Source: JANQOZ01 sp038747195 (lineage in GTDB: Bacteria; Pseudomonadota; Gammaproteobacteria; Xanthomonadales; SZUA-38). Taken from it: a DNA stretch of 64,000 nt. The notes under the pieces were generated by a model. The model searched no databases. It was given only the letters and a program-made list of their open reading frames with translations, and was not told the origin of the DNA. This document shows, piece by piece, positions 1 through 9,400 of the stretch. The DNA lies in contig JBCDKA010000002.1 of NCBI GenBank assembly GCA_038747195.1, positions 26,352 through 90,351 on the forward strand, read 5' to 3'. The stretch's first letter is position 1, and every line of letters starts with the position of its first letter. Made by a program: the position numbers and the translations under genes.

Positions 1-123
1 CACGCGGAGAAACACCATCCGAAAATGCTGGAGGCGCCGCCGAGAGACGAGTGGGACAAGCCCAATCTTTCCAGCCTCGAGGTCTACGCCAAGACACAAA
101 AGCCGAAGCCGCCGAAGACCTGA
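1..123 (+). CDS. C-terminal end of an unrecognised protein (partial)
   Basis: An open frame enters from the left edge and ends at a TGA at 121-123, giving the last 40 residues of a protein. The tail is hydrophilic, rich in proline and lysine, and ends KPKPPKT. No motif is recognisable, so no function is assigned. Codon use looks like the neighbouring genes. It points the same way as the hydrolase that follows, but a separate promoter lies between them. Confidence 0.5.
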   Translation, partial: HAEKHHPKMLEAPPRDEWDKPNLSSLEVYAKTQKPKPPKT

Positions 124-249
124 GGCGGGTAGCGGCTTTTCGCTGCCCTTAGCTGCGACTACAGGCCTGTCGGCCATCGGTGCCGACGGCCACCCCAACC
201 ATTGCTATGCTGCATTCCCAGACACCTTGCGGGACATCGTGTAGGTGAT

Positions 250-299
250 TTTATCTTTACGTAAAGATAAACTTGGCTTAATATCTTTATATGAAGATA
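250..299 (+). promoter_or_regulatory. Two phased palindromic operators over a sigma-70-like promoter of the hydrolase-marR operon
   Basis: A perfect 22-bp palindrome occupies 250-271. A second site at 282-299 has the same half-sites, TATCTT then AAGATA, with the same 6-bp spacer. Half-sites fall at 252-257/264-269 and 282-287/294-299, so the sites are exactly 30 bp apart, about three helical turns. A promoter can be read through them: TTTACG at 256-261, a 17-bp spacer, TAATAT at 279-284. It predicts transcription starting near 291, the A of the ATG. Site 1 covers the -35 and site 2 covers the -10, start point and start codon. The MarR protein encoded second in the operon is the natural candidate ligand (inference). 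Confidence 0.8.
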
Positions 300-1853
300 A
301 AAAAGCTGGCGGTTTCTCATTCCCTCTCTTCGCTCGTAGCAGGACTCGGATTTCTGGTGGTCTTCTGCGTGGGTCTGATCGGCTGCTCAACTAACAGCGA
401 GTCGCCTGGAGAGGCCTCCAAACCACTCCCGCGACTCTCTGGTCGCACCGCATCGCTAGAAAGTGGTGGAACATACCGCTACGACCGCGGGATTCTTTCG
501 GTACCGGAGAACCGCGGTCGTCAAAGTGCTCGTAGCATTGACCTGGAGTTTCATCGACTGCCGTGGACTGGAGAAGGCAGCGGTAAGGTCCCGCCGATCT
601 TTATCCTAAAAGGTGGTCCAGGCTTCGAGGGGCTGGAGGACGATCTGGCCCGTGTCGGCTACTACGAGTTCTTTCTTGAGCGCTACACCCGACTCGCTGA
701 CGTGGTGGTGGTTGGGCAGCGAGGCTTTGGCAATAGCGGGCCGCTTCCCTGCCCCGATCTGCCTTCGGTCTCGATCGATCAGGTCGATAGCGCCCGCGAA
801 CGTCATGCGCGTCTGCGCTCGGGCATGCAGGTGTGCCGCCGCCTCTATGAAGACCAGGGCGTCGATCTATCCGGTTACAACGTTGTGGAGATGGCGCATG
901 ACGTGGCAGCGGTGGCCAATGCTTTAGGCTATGAAAAAATCCAGCTTGTCGGCAACAGCTTCGGATCCCACTGGGGCATGGCCATACTGCGTGAGTATCC
1001 GCAGCTAGTTAGTAGGGTGACCTTTAGCGCGCTGGAGGGCCCCGACCATACCTTCGACCACCCGCTCGAAGTGGATGCTGCCCTGAGGCGTATCGCTGAC
1101 GCGGCACGGCCAGGCGAGGGGCAAAATGACCAGCCGGCAACGCCAAACCTGCTCAATCGGTTCCGTGGCGTCGTTAGCACAGCCGAGTTGTCACCGATGC
1201 CCGTCCAATGGCAGCCTGATGAAGAAAACCCCGCTTGGGAGATTCTTTTGGACGGAGATGCGCTGCGCTTGCTGAGCCGAGGGTACTCTCGCGGGACAAC
1301 CTGGCGTTATTTGATGCCGGCCTGGCCCCAGGATCTCGAGACGATGATTGAGGGCAACTTTTATGGCGGTGTCCGAAGGCTCACCCGCTGGTGGCTCAGC
1401 AACGAAATGGATAGTGCGGCCTACTTTTCCGTAGAGTGTGGCTCCGGAATCAGCGCCACAAGAGCTGCTGACATTGCTGCCAGCACCGGCGCCAGCGCTT
1501 CGTCGGTCAACGCGCTGCTGGCAGGCGGGCACTGTGACGCGTGGCCGTCGGACCTTGGCCCCGATTTCCGGGAGCCGTTTGAGACCGATACGCCTGCTCT
1601 TCTGATCCACGGAGATTGGGATACCTCAACCCCCATCGAAAACGCGGCGGTGGTGCGATCCATGTTCAGCGACCATCACTTTGTGGTGATTCGGGGCGGT
1701 TCGCACGGCGCGTGGCGAGAGGCTGAGGAGAGTTCTCCCGAATTCCAGCAGGCGGTGCTAGCCTGGATTGCGACTGGGAGTGCCGAGCGATTGCCGCAGT
1801 CTCTCTCACTGCCACCGCTGACGTTTTTGCCGGCGGGGCAGAACACTGACTGA
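291..1853 (+). CDS. Lipoprotein alpha/beta hydrolase, S33 (tripeptidyl-aminopeptidase-like) family
   Basis: A 520-residue predicted lipoprotein. The n-region is basic (MKIKKL), the hydrophobic core spans residues 13-30 and the lipobox is LIGC with Cys at about 32. The mature part has the S33/TAP-like layout: oxyanion segment GGPGFEG near residue 108, nucleophile elbow GNSFG with Ser223, acid in GDWDTSTP (Asp444) and His472 in GGSHGAW. The family usually releases N-terminal residues from peptides or hydrolyses esters; the substrate here is unknown. There is no Shine-Dalgarno sequence before the ATG and the predicted start of transcription is the ATG itself, so the mRNA may be leaderless. The MarR gene follows after 26 bp and is probably co-transcribed. 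Control by the operators at 250-299 is inferred. Confidence 0.85.
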   Translation: MKIKKLAVSHSLSSLVAGLGFLVVFCVGLIGCSTNSESPGEASKPLPRLSGRTASLESGGTYRYDRGILSVPENRGRQSARSIDLEFHRLPWTGEGSGKVPPIFILKGGPGFEGLEDDLARVGYYEFFLERYTRLADVVVVGQRGFGNSGPLPCPDLPSVSIDQVDSARERHARLRSGMQVCRRLYEDQGVDLSGYNVVEMAHDVAAVANALGYEKIQLVGNSFGSHWGMAILREYPQLVSRVTFSALEGPDHTFDHPLEVDAALRRIADAARPGEGQNDQPATPNLLNRFRGVVSTAELSPMPVQWQPDEENPAWEILLDGDALRLLSRGYSRGTTWRYLMPAWPQDLETMIEGNFYGGVRRLTRWWLSNEMDSAAYFSVECGSGISATRAADIAASTGASASSVNALLAGGHCDAWPSDLGPDFREPFETDTPALLIHGDWDTSTPIENAAVVRSMFSDHHFVVIRGGSHGAWREAEESSPEFQQAVLAWIATGSAERLPQSLSLPPLTFLPAGQNTD

Positions 1854-1879
1854 TTTCTCTTGCTGGAGATGGACTGACC

Positions 1880-2380
1880 ATGCCGCGAAATTCCCCAACC
1901 GATGCCGATGTGATCGACCTGCTGCGCAGCCAGTGGGAATCTCAGTTGCCGCACCTGGATACCGAGGCGATGGAGGTGGTGGGGCGGATTACGTTGCTCG
2001 CGAGCCGCTGGGAGGCTGAGCTCCAACGAGCCCTCAAACCGTTCGCGCTGAGCTACACCGACTTCGACATCATCGCCACGCTCAGGCGTAGCGGCGAACC
2101 CTACGAGCTAACCCCGACGGAGCTCCTGCAATCAGTGGTGCTGACCTCCGGCGCTATGACCACGGCCCTAACCCGCCTGGAAAAAGCCGGATTGCTGAGT
2201 CGAACGCCCGATCCGAGCGACGGCCGAGTTCGTCGAGCCAAACTGACTCGATCCGGTGCAGCGCTGGCGGCAAAGGCGGCGCGTGTCAGGTTCAACGTCG
2301 CCGGGGAACAGGTCACCGAACTGACCAATAAAGATCAGCAAGCGCTGGTCGGACTGTTGAGAAAAATGGTCCAAGCCTGA
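1880..2380 (+). CDS. MarR-family transcriptional regulator
   Basis: A 166-residue protein with the MarR arrangement: helical dimerisation ends around a winged helix-turn-helix at about residues 70-135. The recognition helix lies in TSGAMTTALTRLEKAGLL and the wing in DPSDGRVRRAKLT, matching the family's DxRxxxxxLT pattern. GGAGA at 1864-1868 is a suitable ribosome binding site. The gene follows the lipoprotein hydrolase by 26 bp on the same strand. MarR proteins typically bind 16-20 bp palindromes over their own promoter and release on binding small, often phenolic, ligands. Two such palindromes lie at 250-299, so autorepression of this operon is likely (inference). The inducer cannot be read from the sequence. 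Confidence 0.9.
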   Translation: MPRNSPTDADVIDLLRSQWESQLPHLDTEAMEVVGRITLLASRWEAELQRALKPFALSYTDFDIIATLRRSGEPYELTPTELLQSVVLTSGAMTTALTRLEKAGLLSRTPDPSDGRVRRAKLTRSGAALAAKAARVRFNVAGEQVTELTNKDQQALVGLLRKMVQA

Positions 2381-2414
2381 CCGTACGCTCAGCGCGCTCG
2401 TGCGAAAGGACTGC

Positions 2415-3104
2415 CTAACCGCTGGAGATTTTCTGGCGCAGGTCTCTCACCCGACGGCGACTGACCGGATATTCGATGCCCGAACGAAGCTTGGCTCGGT
2501 ACTGACTACCCGGCAGTGATCGGATGGATTCGATGGTCGAGAGCCTCAGAATATGTGAACGGTGAACCCGAACAAAGTCCTCGGGCAACACTTTCTCCAG
2601 CGCATCGAGGCCTTTCTCATGAAGCCTTGAGCTGTTGTCGATCAACATAATCTCAGCGTAGTCACCGGCACCGTGAATCGACGCAATGCGCTCGGTTTCA
2701 ATCACCTCCAGCCGACCGCGATGACGAACCGTCAGCCTCGCAGCCGATGACCTTGCGCCAGCGGTTAGCCGATCAAGTGCTGTTGCCAGGCGCGCCTGAT
2801 TAAACGGCTTGGGAACAAAATCGACCACGCCCCACTCGAAGGCCTCTACGGCACGGTCAACGTTGGCAGAAATCACGATCGTCTCCGCAGCGCTGGCTAC
2901 GGCCTCTGCGAGCAGCTGAAAGCCGTCGTCCCCCTGCAGGTTCAGATCCAGAAGCACCACGTCAGCTGAGTTTTCCGAAAGGCCTGCCAGGGCTTCCGGC
3001 AGACTGCTGAAATGCTGCGTTGTGGCCTGCGGTCGTACCGCTTTGGTGAGGCGCTCGATCCGCTGCGCGATCAGCGGCTCGTCTTCAACGATCGCAATTT
3101 TCAC
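2415..3104 (-). CDS. LytR/AlgR-type response regulator (receiver plus LytTR DNA-binding domain)
   Basis: A 229-residue protein from the GTG at 3104. An N-terminal receiver domain (IAIVEDEP acidic pocket, LLDLNL with the phosphoacceptor Asp at about 52, and the KPF lysine near 101) precedes a LytTR domain at about residues 125-225. The LytTR part shows GDYAEIM, the FVRVHRSHI stretch and the basic VSRRRVRDL end. The GTG overlaps the kinase stop in a GTGA, which indicates translational coupling and decides the start over an upstream alternative at 3131. It is the partner of the histidine kinase encoded just upstream. LytTR regulators bind direct repeats at target promoters; the targets are unknown. 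Confidence 0.92.
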   Translation of the reverse strand: MKIAIVEDEPLIAQRIERLTKAVRPQATTQHFSSLPEALAGLSENSADVVLLDLNLQGDDGFQLLAEAVASAAETIVISANVDRAVEAFEWGVVDFVPKPFNQARLATALDRLTAGARSSAARLTVRHRGRLEVIETERIASIHGAGDYAEIMLIDNSSRLHEKGLDALEKVLPEDFVRVHRSHILRLSTIESIRSLPGSQYRAKLRSGIEYPVSRRRVRDLRQKISSG

Positions 3105-4774
3105 GCGGGAAGCTCCAGGCGCGTTACCCACGTATCCTTGGTGTTCTTTACCACCATGTTGGCCCGCCCGCCGAAGACCTCTTCAAGCCGGGCCGTGATG
3201 TAGCTCTCACCAAGCCCTCCACCGACGTGTTCCTGGTTGTCCCCACGCGGTGCGTGGAATTCGAGTTGGTGCCCCTGCTCGCTTGCGCCGACTTTGAGCA
3301 GGAAATCAACGCCTGCGTTAAAGCGGTTGTGTGTCAGCGCATTCTCGATCAGCGTATGAAGCACGACAGGCGGTAGGCGAAGCTCCTGGCCGTCAAGGCC
3401 GTTATCCTCGATCTCCAGCGACAGCGGCACGTTGTAGCGTAGCGACATCACATCAAGGTGGGCACGACACAGCGCAACCTCCTCGTCCAGAGAAACCGTT
3501 GCCTGCCGACTGAGCTGACTCATCATCCGAAACTCTTCTCCCAGCGCGTCGATCATCCGGCTTGCGCGCTGCGCGTCGGTTTCGATCAACTCCTCGAGTG
3601 TTGCCAGGGTGTTGAGCAGAAAATGGGGCTGGAGATGCCGTTTCGCATAGTCCAGCTCCAGGCGTGCCGCCTTTAGCTCAGCAGCTTCTCGCTGGGCTCG
3701 CTCGCGGAAATAGGCGCGCAGATGGTCGACAAAAAACAGCAGTAAGATGACGGCCAACCCAAGATAAAAGAAGAGGTCCAGAAAAACGGTTTGACTCAAA
3801 ACCAGCAGCAGGCCGAAGGCAAGAAACGCCACTAGAGCAATCTCTGCCGACGGCCGCCTTCGCCGAATCCCCTGGGCGGCGGCAATGCCTCCCCCGAGCG
3901 TCGCCAGCGCGAAGTTGAGCAGAGAGATCTCATCTCCGCCATTCGCAAACAGCACCAGCACCCCGGCTATGGCGCAGTAACTGACAAGCCATGGCCACGC
4001 AGCGCGATCGGGCACAAAGCGTCGGAAGCTGAAGCCGAGCAGGCCAAGGCCAGCTAGCCCCGCAGCAGCGCCAATCGCAGCGAGCCGAAGGGAGTGAAGC
4101 GGATAAGGGTAATTCACGAAGGCGCGCGAGGTCTCCGCGGTTAGCTGCAATAGCGCACCTAGCGTTGCCAGTGCGAGCCAGGCCGTTGCGGCATCGCGAC
4201 CTCGTACTGCCAGACCGATTAACAAGAGAAACGCGAGAGCCAGTGAGCCCCCAACGACCTGAGCCGGCAGATAGCCAGCTCGCGAAAAACGCAGCGGATC
4301 ACCGTAAGGTCCAATAAAGACTGCATCCACGGGCGTTCGGACTCGCGGCCCGGCGTTGTGAGACGACCAGCGTACAGCCAGGGTGTGCAGGCCTTCGGCT
4401 GGCGCTGGCAGCGGCAGCACAAAGGCAATCGTGCCCGGTACTTCGCCCTGTGGATCATCGGCGGGTCGGCCATTGCGTCCGAGGAGCTGTCCGTCCCAGT
4501 GAATCTCCGCCGACGCTGCGGCAAACAGATAGAGGCCCAGCGGCTGGTTCGACGCGCGCAAGGCTTTGGGAATCTCGATGCTGGACCGCATCCACCAGCT
4601 TTTCCGCCGATCGACCCGTGCCCATGAAACCGTCTCCCAGTCGGCGTCGTCCAGCTCCCGTGCGGCCCAGCTAGGGTCGTTGCCGTAGCGAACCTTGACT
4701 TCACCGATGCCGGCGAGTGGCTCACGGGCGCAGCCGGCCAACGCCAGGGCCCATAGAAGAACAGCGATCCGCAT
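3101..4774 (-). CDS. LytS/YehU-type sensor histidine kinase with extracytoplasmic N-domain and seven-helix membrane region
   Basis: A 557-residue sensor. The chosen ATG at 4774 gives a lipoprotein-like signal, MRIAVLLWALALAGC; the frame stays open further upstream but without a signal. A beta-rich extracytoplasmic domain (residues 20-160), resembling the N-domains of 7TMR-DISM sensors, precedes about seven hydrophobic helices (residues 165-345) and a short coiled coil. The cytoplasmic part is a His_kinase-type transmitter: the phosphoacceptor His lies in YAKRHLQPHFLLNTL, the N-box in LIENALTHNRF and the G-box in GGGLGESY. Its stop overlaps the response regulator start. It is divergent from the S33 peptidase at 4931, with 156 bp between. 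The signal sensed is unknown. Confidence 0.9.
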   Translation of the reverse strand: MRIAVLLWALALAGCAREPLAGIGEVKVRYGNDPSWAARELDDADWETVSWARVDRRKSWWMRSSIEIPKALRASNQPLGLYLFAAASAEIHWDGQLLGRNGRPADDPQGEVPGTIAFVLPLPAPAEGLHTLAVRWSSHNAGPRVRTPVDAVFIGPYGDPLRFSRAGYLPAQVVGGSLALAFLLLIGLAVRGRDAATAWLALATLGALLQLTAETSRAFVNYPYPLHSLRLAAIGAAAGLAGLGLLGFSFRRFVPDRAAWPWLVSYCAIAGVLVLFANGGDEISLLNFALATLGGGIAAAQGIRRRRPSAEIALVAFLAFGLLLVLSQTVFLDLFFYLGLAVILLLFFVDHLRAYFRERAQREAAELKAARLELDYAKRHLQPHFLLNTLATLEELIETDAQRASRMIDALGEEFRMMSQLSRQATVSLDEEVALCRAHLDVMSLRYNVPLSLEIEDNGLDGQELRLPPVVLHTLIENALTHNRFNAGVDFLLKVGASEQGHQLEFHAPRGDNQEHVGGGLGESYITARLEEVFGGRANMVVKNTKDTWVTRLELPA

Positions 4775-4857
4775 GGTGGGATTATGCCAGCCGCGCAGGC
4801 GGCTCCGCGCGGTGCAATGAGCCGTTGGGCGAGCTGCATGAGCACTTCGGCGTGGTT

Positions 4858-4910
4858 CCCGGTTTTTGCCCTCAAAACACCGGGCAGCGCGGGTTAGGCT
4901 GCCCGAACCC
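4858..4910 (+). promoter_or_regulatory. Overlapping alternative hairpins in the leader of the S33 peptidase gene
   Basis: CGGGCAGC (4881-4888) can pair with GCTGCCCG (4898-4905) around a 9-base loop. The same bases take part in two competing pairings: CCCGG plus T-run (4858-4866) with A-run plus CCGGG (4874-4884), and GGGTT (4891-4895) with AACCC (4906-4910). The set ends about 10 bases before the ribosome binding site at 4921. Mutually exclusive stems here could modulate translation, or they may be chance structure in GC-rich DNA. Confidence 0.3.
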
Positions 4911-4930
4911 AACGAAAAACGGAGTTCTCT

Positions 4931-6358
4931 ATGCGCCGCTTAGCTCGCTCGACTGGCCTCATGCTCTTGCTTCTGACTTTCCAGGCGACAGCTTTGGAAT
5001 TCCAGAGCAAGCCCTACACCTTTGAATCGAAGGGTAAAACGGGCGCCGAAGTCGAAGCCGAGTGGGGTGAGCTGGAGGTGCCATTGCGGCACAACAAGCC
5101 TGACGGCGAGCAGCTGACCCTGGCGTTCGTTCGCTTTCCCTCGACCAATCCCAAGCCGGGGCACCCGATTGTCTACCTCGCCGGCGGCCCCGGAGGTTCG
5201 GGAATCGGTACGGCTAAAGGACGGCGTTTCCCGCTCTTCATGGCGCTGCGCGAAGTGGCTGACGTCATCGCCCTGGATCAGCGCGGAACGGGCGCGTCGT
5301 CCTCCGGGCCGGCCTGCCGCTACCCGGAAGCGCCCGACTTGAGCCAACAGGATTCGCGCGAGAACGTGGTCGCCTACGTGCAGTCTGCGGCTCGGTACTG
5401 CCTCGACTGGTGGGCAGAACAGAAGGTCGATGTTGGTGCCTTCACTACGCGGGAAAGCGCTCGTGACCTGGAGCTGTTGCGACAGGCGCTAGGCGCCGAA
5501 AAACTGAATCTCTGGGGAATCAGCTACGGGACTCATCTCGCGCTGGACGCTTTCCGGGTGCTTGGCCCCGACCGCATCCATCGAGCCGTACTGGCGAGCC
5601 CGGAGGGATTGACCCAAACCGTCAAGCTACCTGGCTACTCGGACCGCTACTTCGAAAGGGTGGCGGAGCTGGCCAAGGACCAATACCCGGATTTTCTCAA
5701 GGTCCTGCGCGGGCAGATGCAGCGGCTTGCCGACAAACCCGAGACCTTGACGCTGTCACCTTCAGGAGCCCCTGATCCGGTCACCATGACGATCGGTGCC
5801 CAGAGCTACCGGATGCTGATCGCTTTTGCGATGGTCAAAAACCCCGGCAACGTGGCTGGCCTGCCGCAAATGGTCTACGGAGTCGAAGCACAAGGGATGC
5901 AAATGCTGGTGCCTTTTATTCGGCAAATGTTCGCCGAACCGATGACGCTGCGGCCGATGAGTTTTGCGATGGACGTCGCGTCCGGCATCAGCCCGGAGAG
6001 GCAGGCGCTGGTGGCGAGCCAGGCAGAAAACGCTGTACTCGGTGACGTGATGAATTTCCCGATGCCCCATGTATTGGGGGTGCCGGGTCTGCCGGACCTC
6101 GGAGAGGGCTTTCGCACCGAGGTCGAGAGCCCGATCGAGACGCTGGTACTCACTGGAACGCTGGATGGCCGCACGTTCCCGGAGGCGCACGCCGAGATCC
6201 TGGCCGGGCTTTCCAGCGGGCGTCAGATCATCGTAGAAAACGCCGGACACGACCTGTTTATGGTCAGTCAGGAAGTTCAAGACGCGGTGATGCGATTCTT
6301 TGCAGACGGCACGGTCAGCAGTCCGAAAATCGGCATCCCCCCACCGGCGTTTCGGTGA
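4931..6358 (+). CDS. Secreted alpha/beta hydrolase, S33 (TAP-like) peptidase family
   Basis: A 475-residue exported enzyme with a Sec signal peptide (MRRLARSTGLMLLLLTFQAT, cleavage near residue 22). It has the oxyanion segment GGPGGSG (near residue 85), DQRGTGAS, the nucleophile elbow GISYG with Ser198, Asp412 in GTLDGRTFPE and His440 in NAGHDLF. This is the full triad of the prolyl/tripeptidyl-aminopeptidase-like S33 family. Absence of a lipobox separates it from the homologue at 291. GGAG at 4921-4924 sets the start. It is transcribed away from the histidine kinase, so the two-component pair could regulate it, but no binding site was identified. Substrate preference is unknown. Confidence 0.85.
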   Translation: MRRLARSTGLMLLLLTFQATALEFQSKPYTFESKGKTGAEVEAEWGELEVPLRHNKPDGEQLTLAFVRFPSTNPKPGHPIVYLAGGPGGSGIGTAKGRRFPLFMALREVADVIALDQRGTGASSSGPACRYPEAPDLSQQDSRENVVAYVQSAARYCLDWWAEQKVDVGAFTTRESARDLELLRQALGAEKLNLWGISYGTHLALDAFRVLGPDRIHRAVLASPEGLTQTVKLPGYSDRYFERVAELAKDQYPDFLKVLRGQMQRLADKPETLTLSPSGAPDPVTMTIGAQSYRMLIAFAMVKNPGNVAGLPQMVYGVEAQGMQMLVPFIRQMFAEPMTLRPMSFAMDVASGISPERQALVASQAENAVLGDVMNFPMPHVLGVPGLPDLGEGFRTEVESPIETLVLTGTLDGRTFPEAHAEILAGLSSGRQIIVENAGHDLFMVSQEVQDAVMRFFADGTVSSPKIGIPPPAFR

Positions 6359-6488
6359 CCCTGCCATAGCCCTGCAGGCCGATCGATCCTAGTGCAACCT
6401 GGAGGCAGACTTGTGCAACCAGGGTGACAGATCAGAGGGCGTAACTCTGGCAAGCTAAATGGCATTCCACGGAGCGGGAGTGCGGCTT

Positions 6489-9400
6489 ATGTCAGGAAAA
6501 AAGACCTTTTTTGCGGTTATCTGCGGTTTTTGGCTCATCTGCGAAGCGGGTACTGCCGCAACGCCACCAGAGCTGTCGGGGCTGACTGCGCTGCTGTCGT
6601 CTGACAAGTCAGGCGGAGACGGGGAGCTGACGCGGCACACGCTGCAGACGCTCCCCTATCGGCAGGGGCGGATTACCCTTATCGAACCCCTGGTCCTTCA
6701 GTTCTCAGCGCCGCAAACGCGCTTTGTTGCGCAGCTGGACGATCCGGCTGGCGACTCGATCTACGCGATCGAAGCCTTTCGCGGAACGGAATCGCTCGCG
6801 CTGGAGCGTTTTGCCTTGGGTGACCAGAAGCTGCCCAGCGTCAGGCCCGCGCCCGATGGCATGCTCTCCCTGAGCACCACGCAACCCTTTGACCGGGTGG
6901 AAATCCGCGAGATCCATGGTCGAGCTTCGAGCGATCCGGAGTACGTCGAGGCGCTCTATGCTGGGAATCCGTCGCAGAAAGGCGGGGGCAACGCCGATGC
7001 GCTCATCTGTCAGGTCCCGCTGGGCCTCACCTACAACGTCGCCTTTGGAGTTGCGCTCGTGGCGTTCGACCCCCTAACGGTGACCGCCGCAAACGCCGCG
7101 GCATACACGTCAAATCTGGGGCTGAAGTTCTGCAAAACGGTGATCGAGCCGCCGGCGGATATCGTGCGCTCGGTTGTACCCGGCCAGTGCGTGAAGAATT
7201 TTCTCCAGCCGCACATGGTGGCGGAGTACGAAAACGCCCTGGGCGTGCCGCTGAAATTTGAATACAACTGGGGCCAGCTCGGTACGCCGATTGTCTTCCA
7301 TCACAATACCGAGGTGGAGGTCAGTCTCCAGTTCGATTCACCGCCTTCGCCAAGCGTCGAAAATTTCAGCCTTCGCGCCCTGCTGACCGATTCGTCGCTC
7401 GACGGCACCGATGCCATCTATCGCGAGTGTGACGACAAGAACGGCACGAAGCGCTTCAGTCAGCTGGAGCCGGGGGTCGGCCCACGCTACGAGTGCCCGT
7501 ACGTAGTCAATCGCGAGCTGGCGGTGCCGGTCGGCGAGAATACGCTCGTCTGGCGTGCTAACGCCAAGATGGGTCTCCTGGACCTATTCTCCCCGCTGAT
7601 ACCCGGCGTACCCACCGGCGCCAAGGTGCCGTACTACAAATCGATCCTGCTGCGCGTTGCGCAGGAAGCGCTGCTGATCGCCAGCGACTTCTTCCTCGGC
7701 GGCTGGCGCTGGGGCAACACGAGCGTGGCGTTTCAGACGGTCACGATTATCGATGACCGACCGCCGCAGATCCTTCCGGAACCGGAAAATGCCGCCATGC
7801 TCGAAGGGCGGATCACCGCCATGCTGATCAACGACGAGCTGCGGGTGCAGATCGAGGCGGACGAGCCGGGTGGCGTTTCAACTCGCCGCTACGAGCCGCT
7901 GCTGAAGCAGCTTTACCGGGTATTTGATCCTTGCGATCGGCCGGTGACGTTCACTGCGGCGTATCCGAACGGTGGGCTGCGCACCTTCTGGCCGGTCAGC
8001 ACGCAGGCCCAGGACCAGAGCTTCACGATCACCTGGACCGCCGAGGACCTCGGCCCCAACAACAACGGCGTCCCCAACCAAACGCCGGCCACCATGCGGG
8101 TTGAGGTCGTGGATATTCGCCCGCCAGCGCTGCTGCCGCCGCCGGATATTGTCGAGATAACGGGGCAAACCGTGAGCGAGCTGGGTCAGCCGCTGGTGTT
8201 CGACTTTGTCGACTTAGACCCGCTCATCACCAACAACGCCAGCCTGCCGTTGGGGCAGGGTCTGACCGAAGTGACCTGGACTGCCACCGACGCGTCCGGC
8301 AACAGCACAACGGCGGTGCAGCTGGTCAACCTCAAGGCGAGCAACGCTGATCCCACCGCGGATGCTCAAACGGGCGCCAATAGGGAGGAGGCTGTTTCCT
8401 TTGAGCCCACCACGCTGCGCCTGACCGGCAGCGACCCGGACGGTGACCCGCTGCGCTTTTTTGTGGAGCAGTATCCCGAGAACGGGTTCTTTGTGGCCCC
8501 GCTTTATCCCTACTTTGTCGAAGACTTTCGGGTTGCCCGAAACGTACCGACCGGAGACCTTTTCGACCAATTCTGCGACCCGGCCAATGCCGAGCAGGAC
8601 TTCCAGATCAAGTATCCGGTGGAGCCGAGTTTTATCGACGTTTCCGAAGACGGCAGGACATTCGTGATGGACCGCGGCCGAATCGACTGCCGCGGTGGCG
8701 GGACAGCCAGCCGACGGCCACGCATCGCGGTCTTTCCGGCGGGCTTTGACCCCGACGGCAGCGAATCGCCGCTGGCGATCCAGACGGCGGAGCCCGCCGA
8801 TCTTGTGGTCGATGAGTTCAATCAGCTGATGGTGGTCACCACCAACTCAAGCGGTGGTGACGCATTCGTGCGCACCTATGACTTTGCCCTGAACCAGGTG
8901 CAGGCTTACGACCTGGACGACGTAGACGATCGGGCAACCGGGACCTGCACCAACTTTGGCACGAATAATTTTTGCGAGATTCGCGAGGCCCGCAGCGCGG
9001 TGGTCGACGCCAACGGCGTGCTCTACGTGATGGACGTAAAGGGGAGAATCTACGCCCTGGAACTGGTCGATGACACCACCTCGGCCACGCAGTTCATCGA
9101 TTACCTGTCGGACGACGTGACCAACAGCAGCAATACGAACGTCTCGTCGCGCGCGCTGGCGCTGGACGCTGACGGGTTTGTCTACGCCACCCGCAACAAC
9201 CGCATCTACAAATACGGACCCTCCTGGGTGGATGCTGACGGATTGGTTCAGATTGGTGAACCAATCGGCTGGCTGGGCCGTTGCGACGTGGACCTGGCGC
9301 CGGGACAGGACGCGGTCTGCGACGTGACTAACCGCCGCAGCCTGGGTTTTTCCTGCACGGACGCAACCTGCAGTATCGATGATGCCATCACCCAGGAAGA

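Noticed and set aside
6380..6425. Repeated GTGCAACC words upstream of the giant gene
   Set aside because: Only two short copies, no symmetry and no known site type; could be chance.
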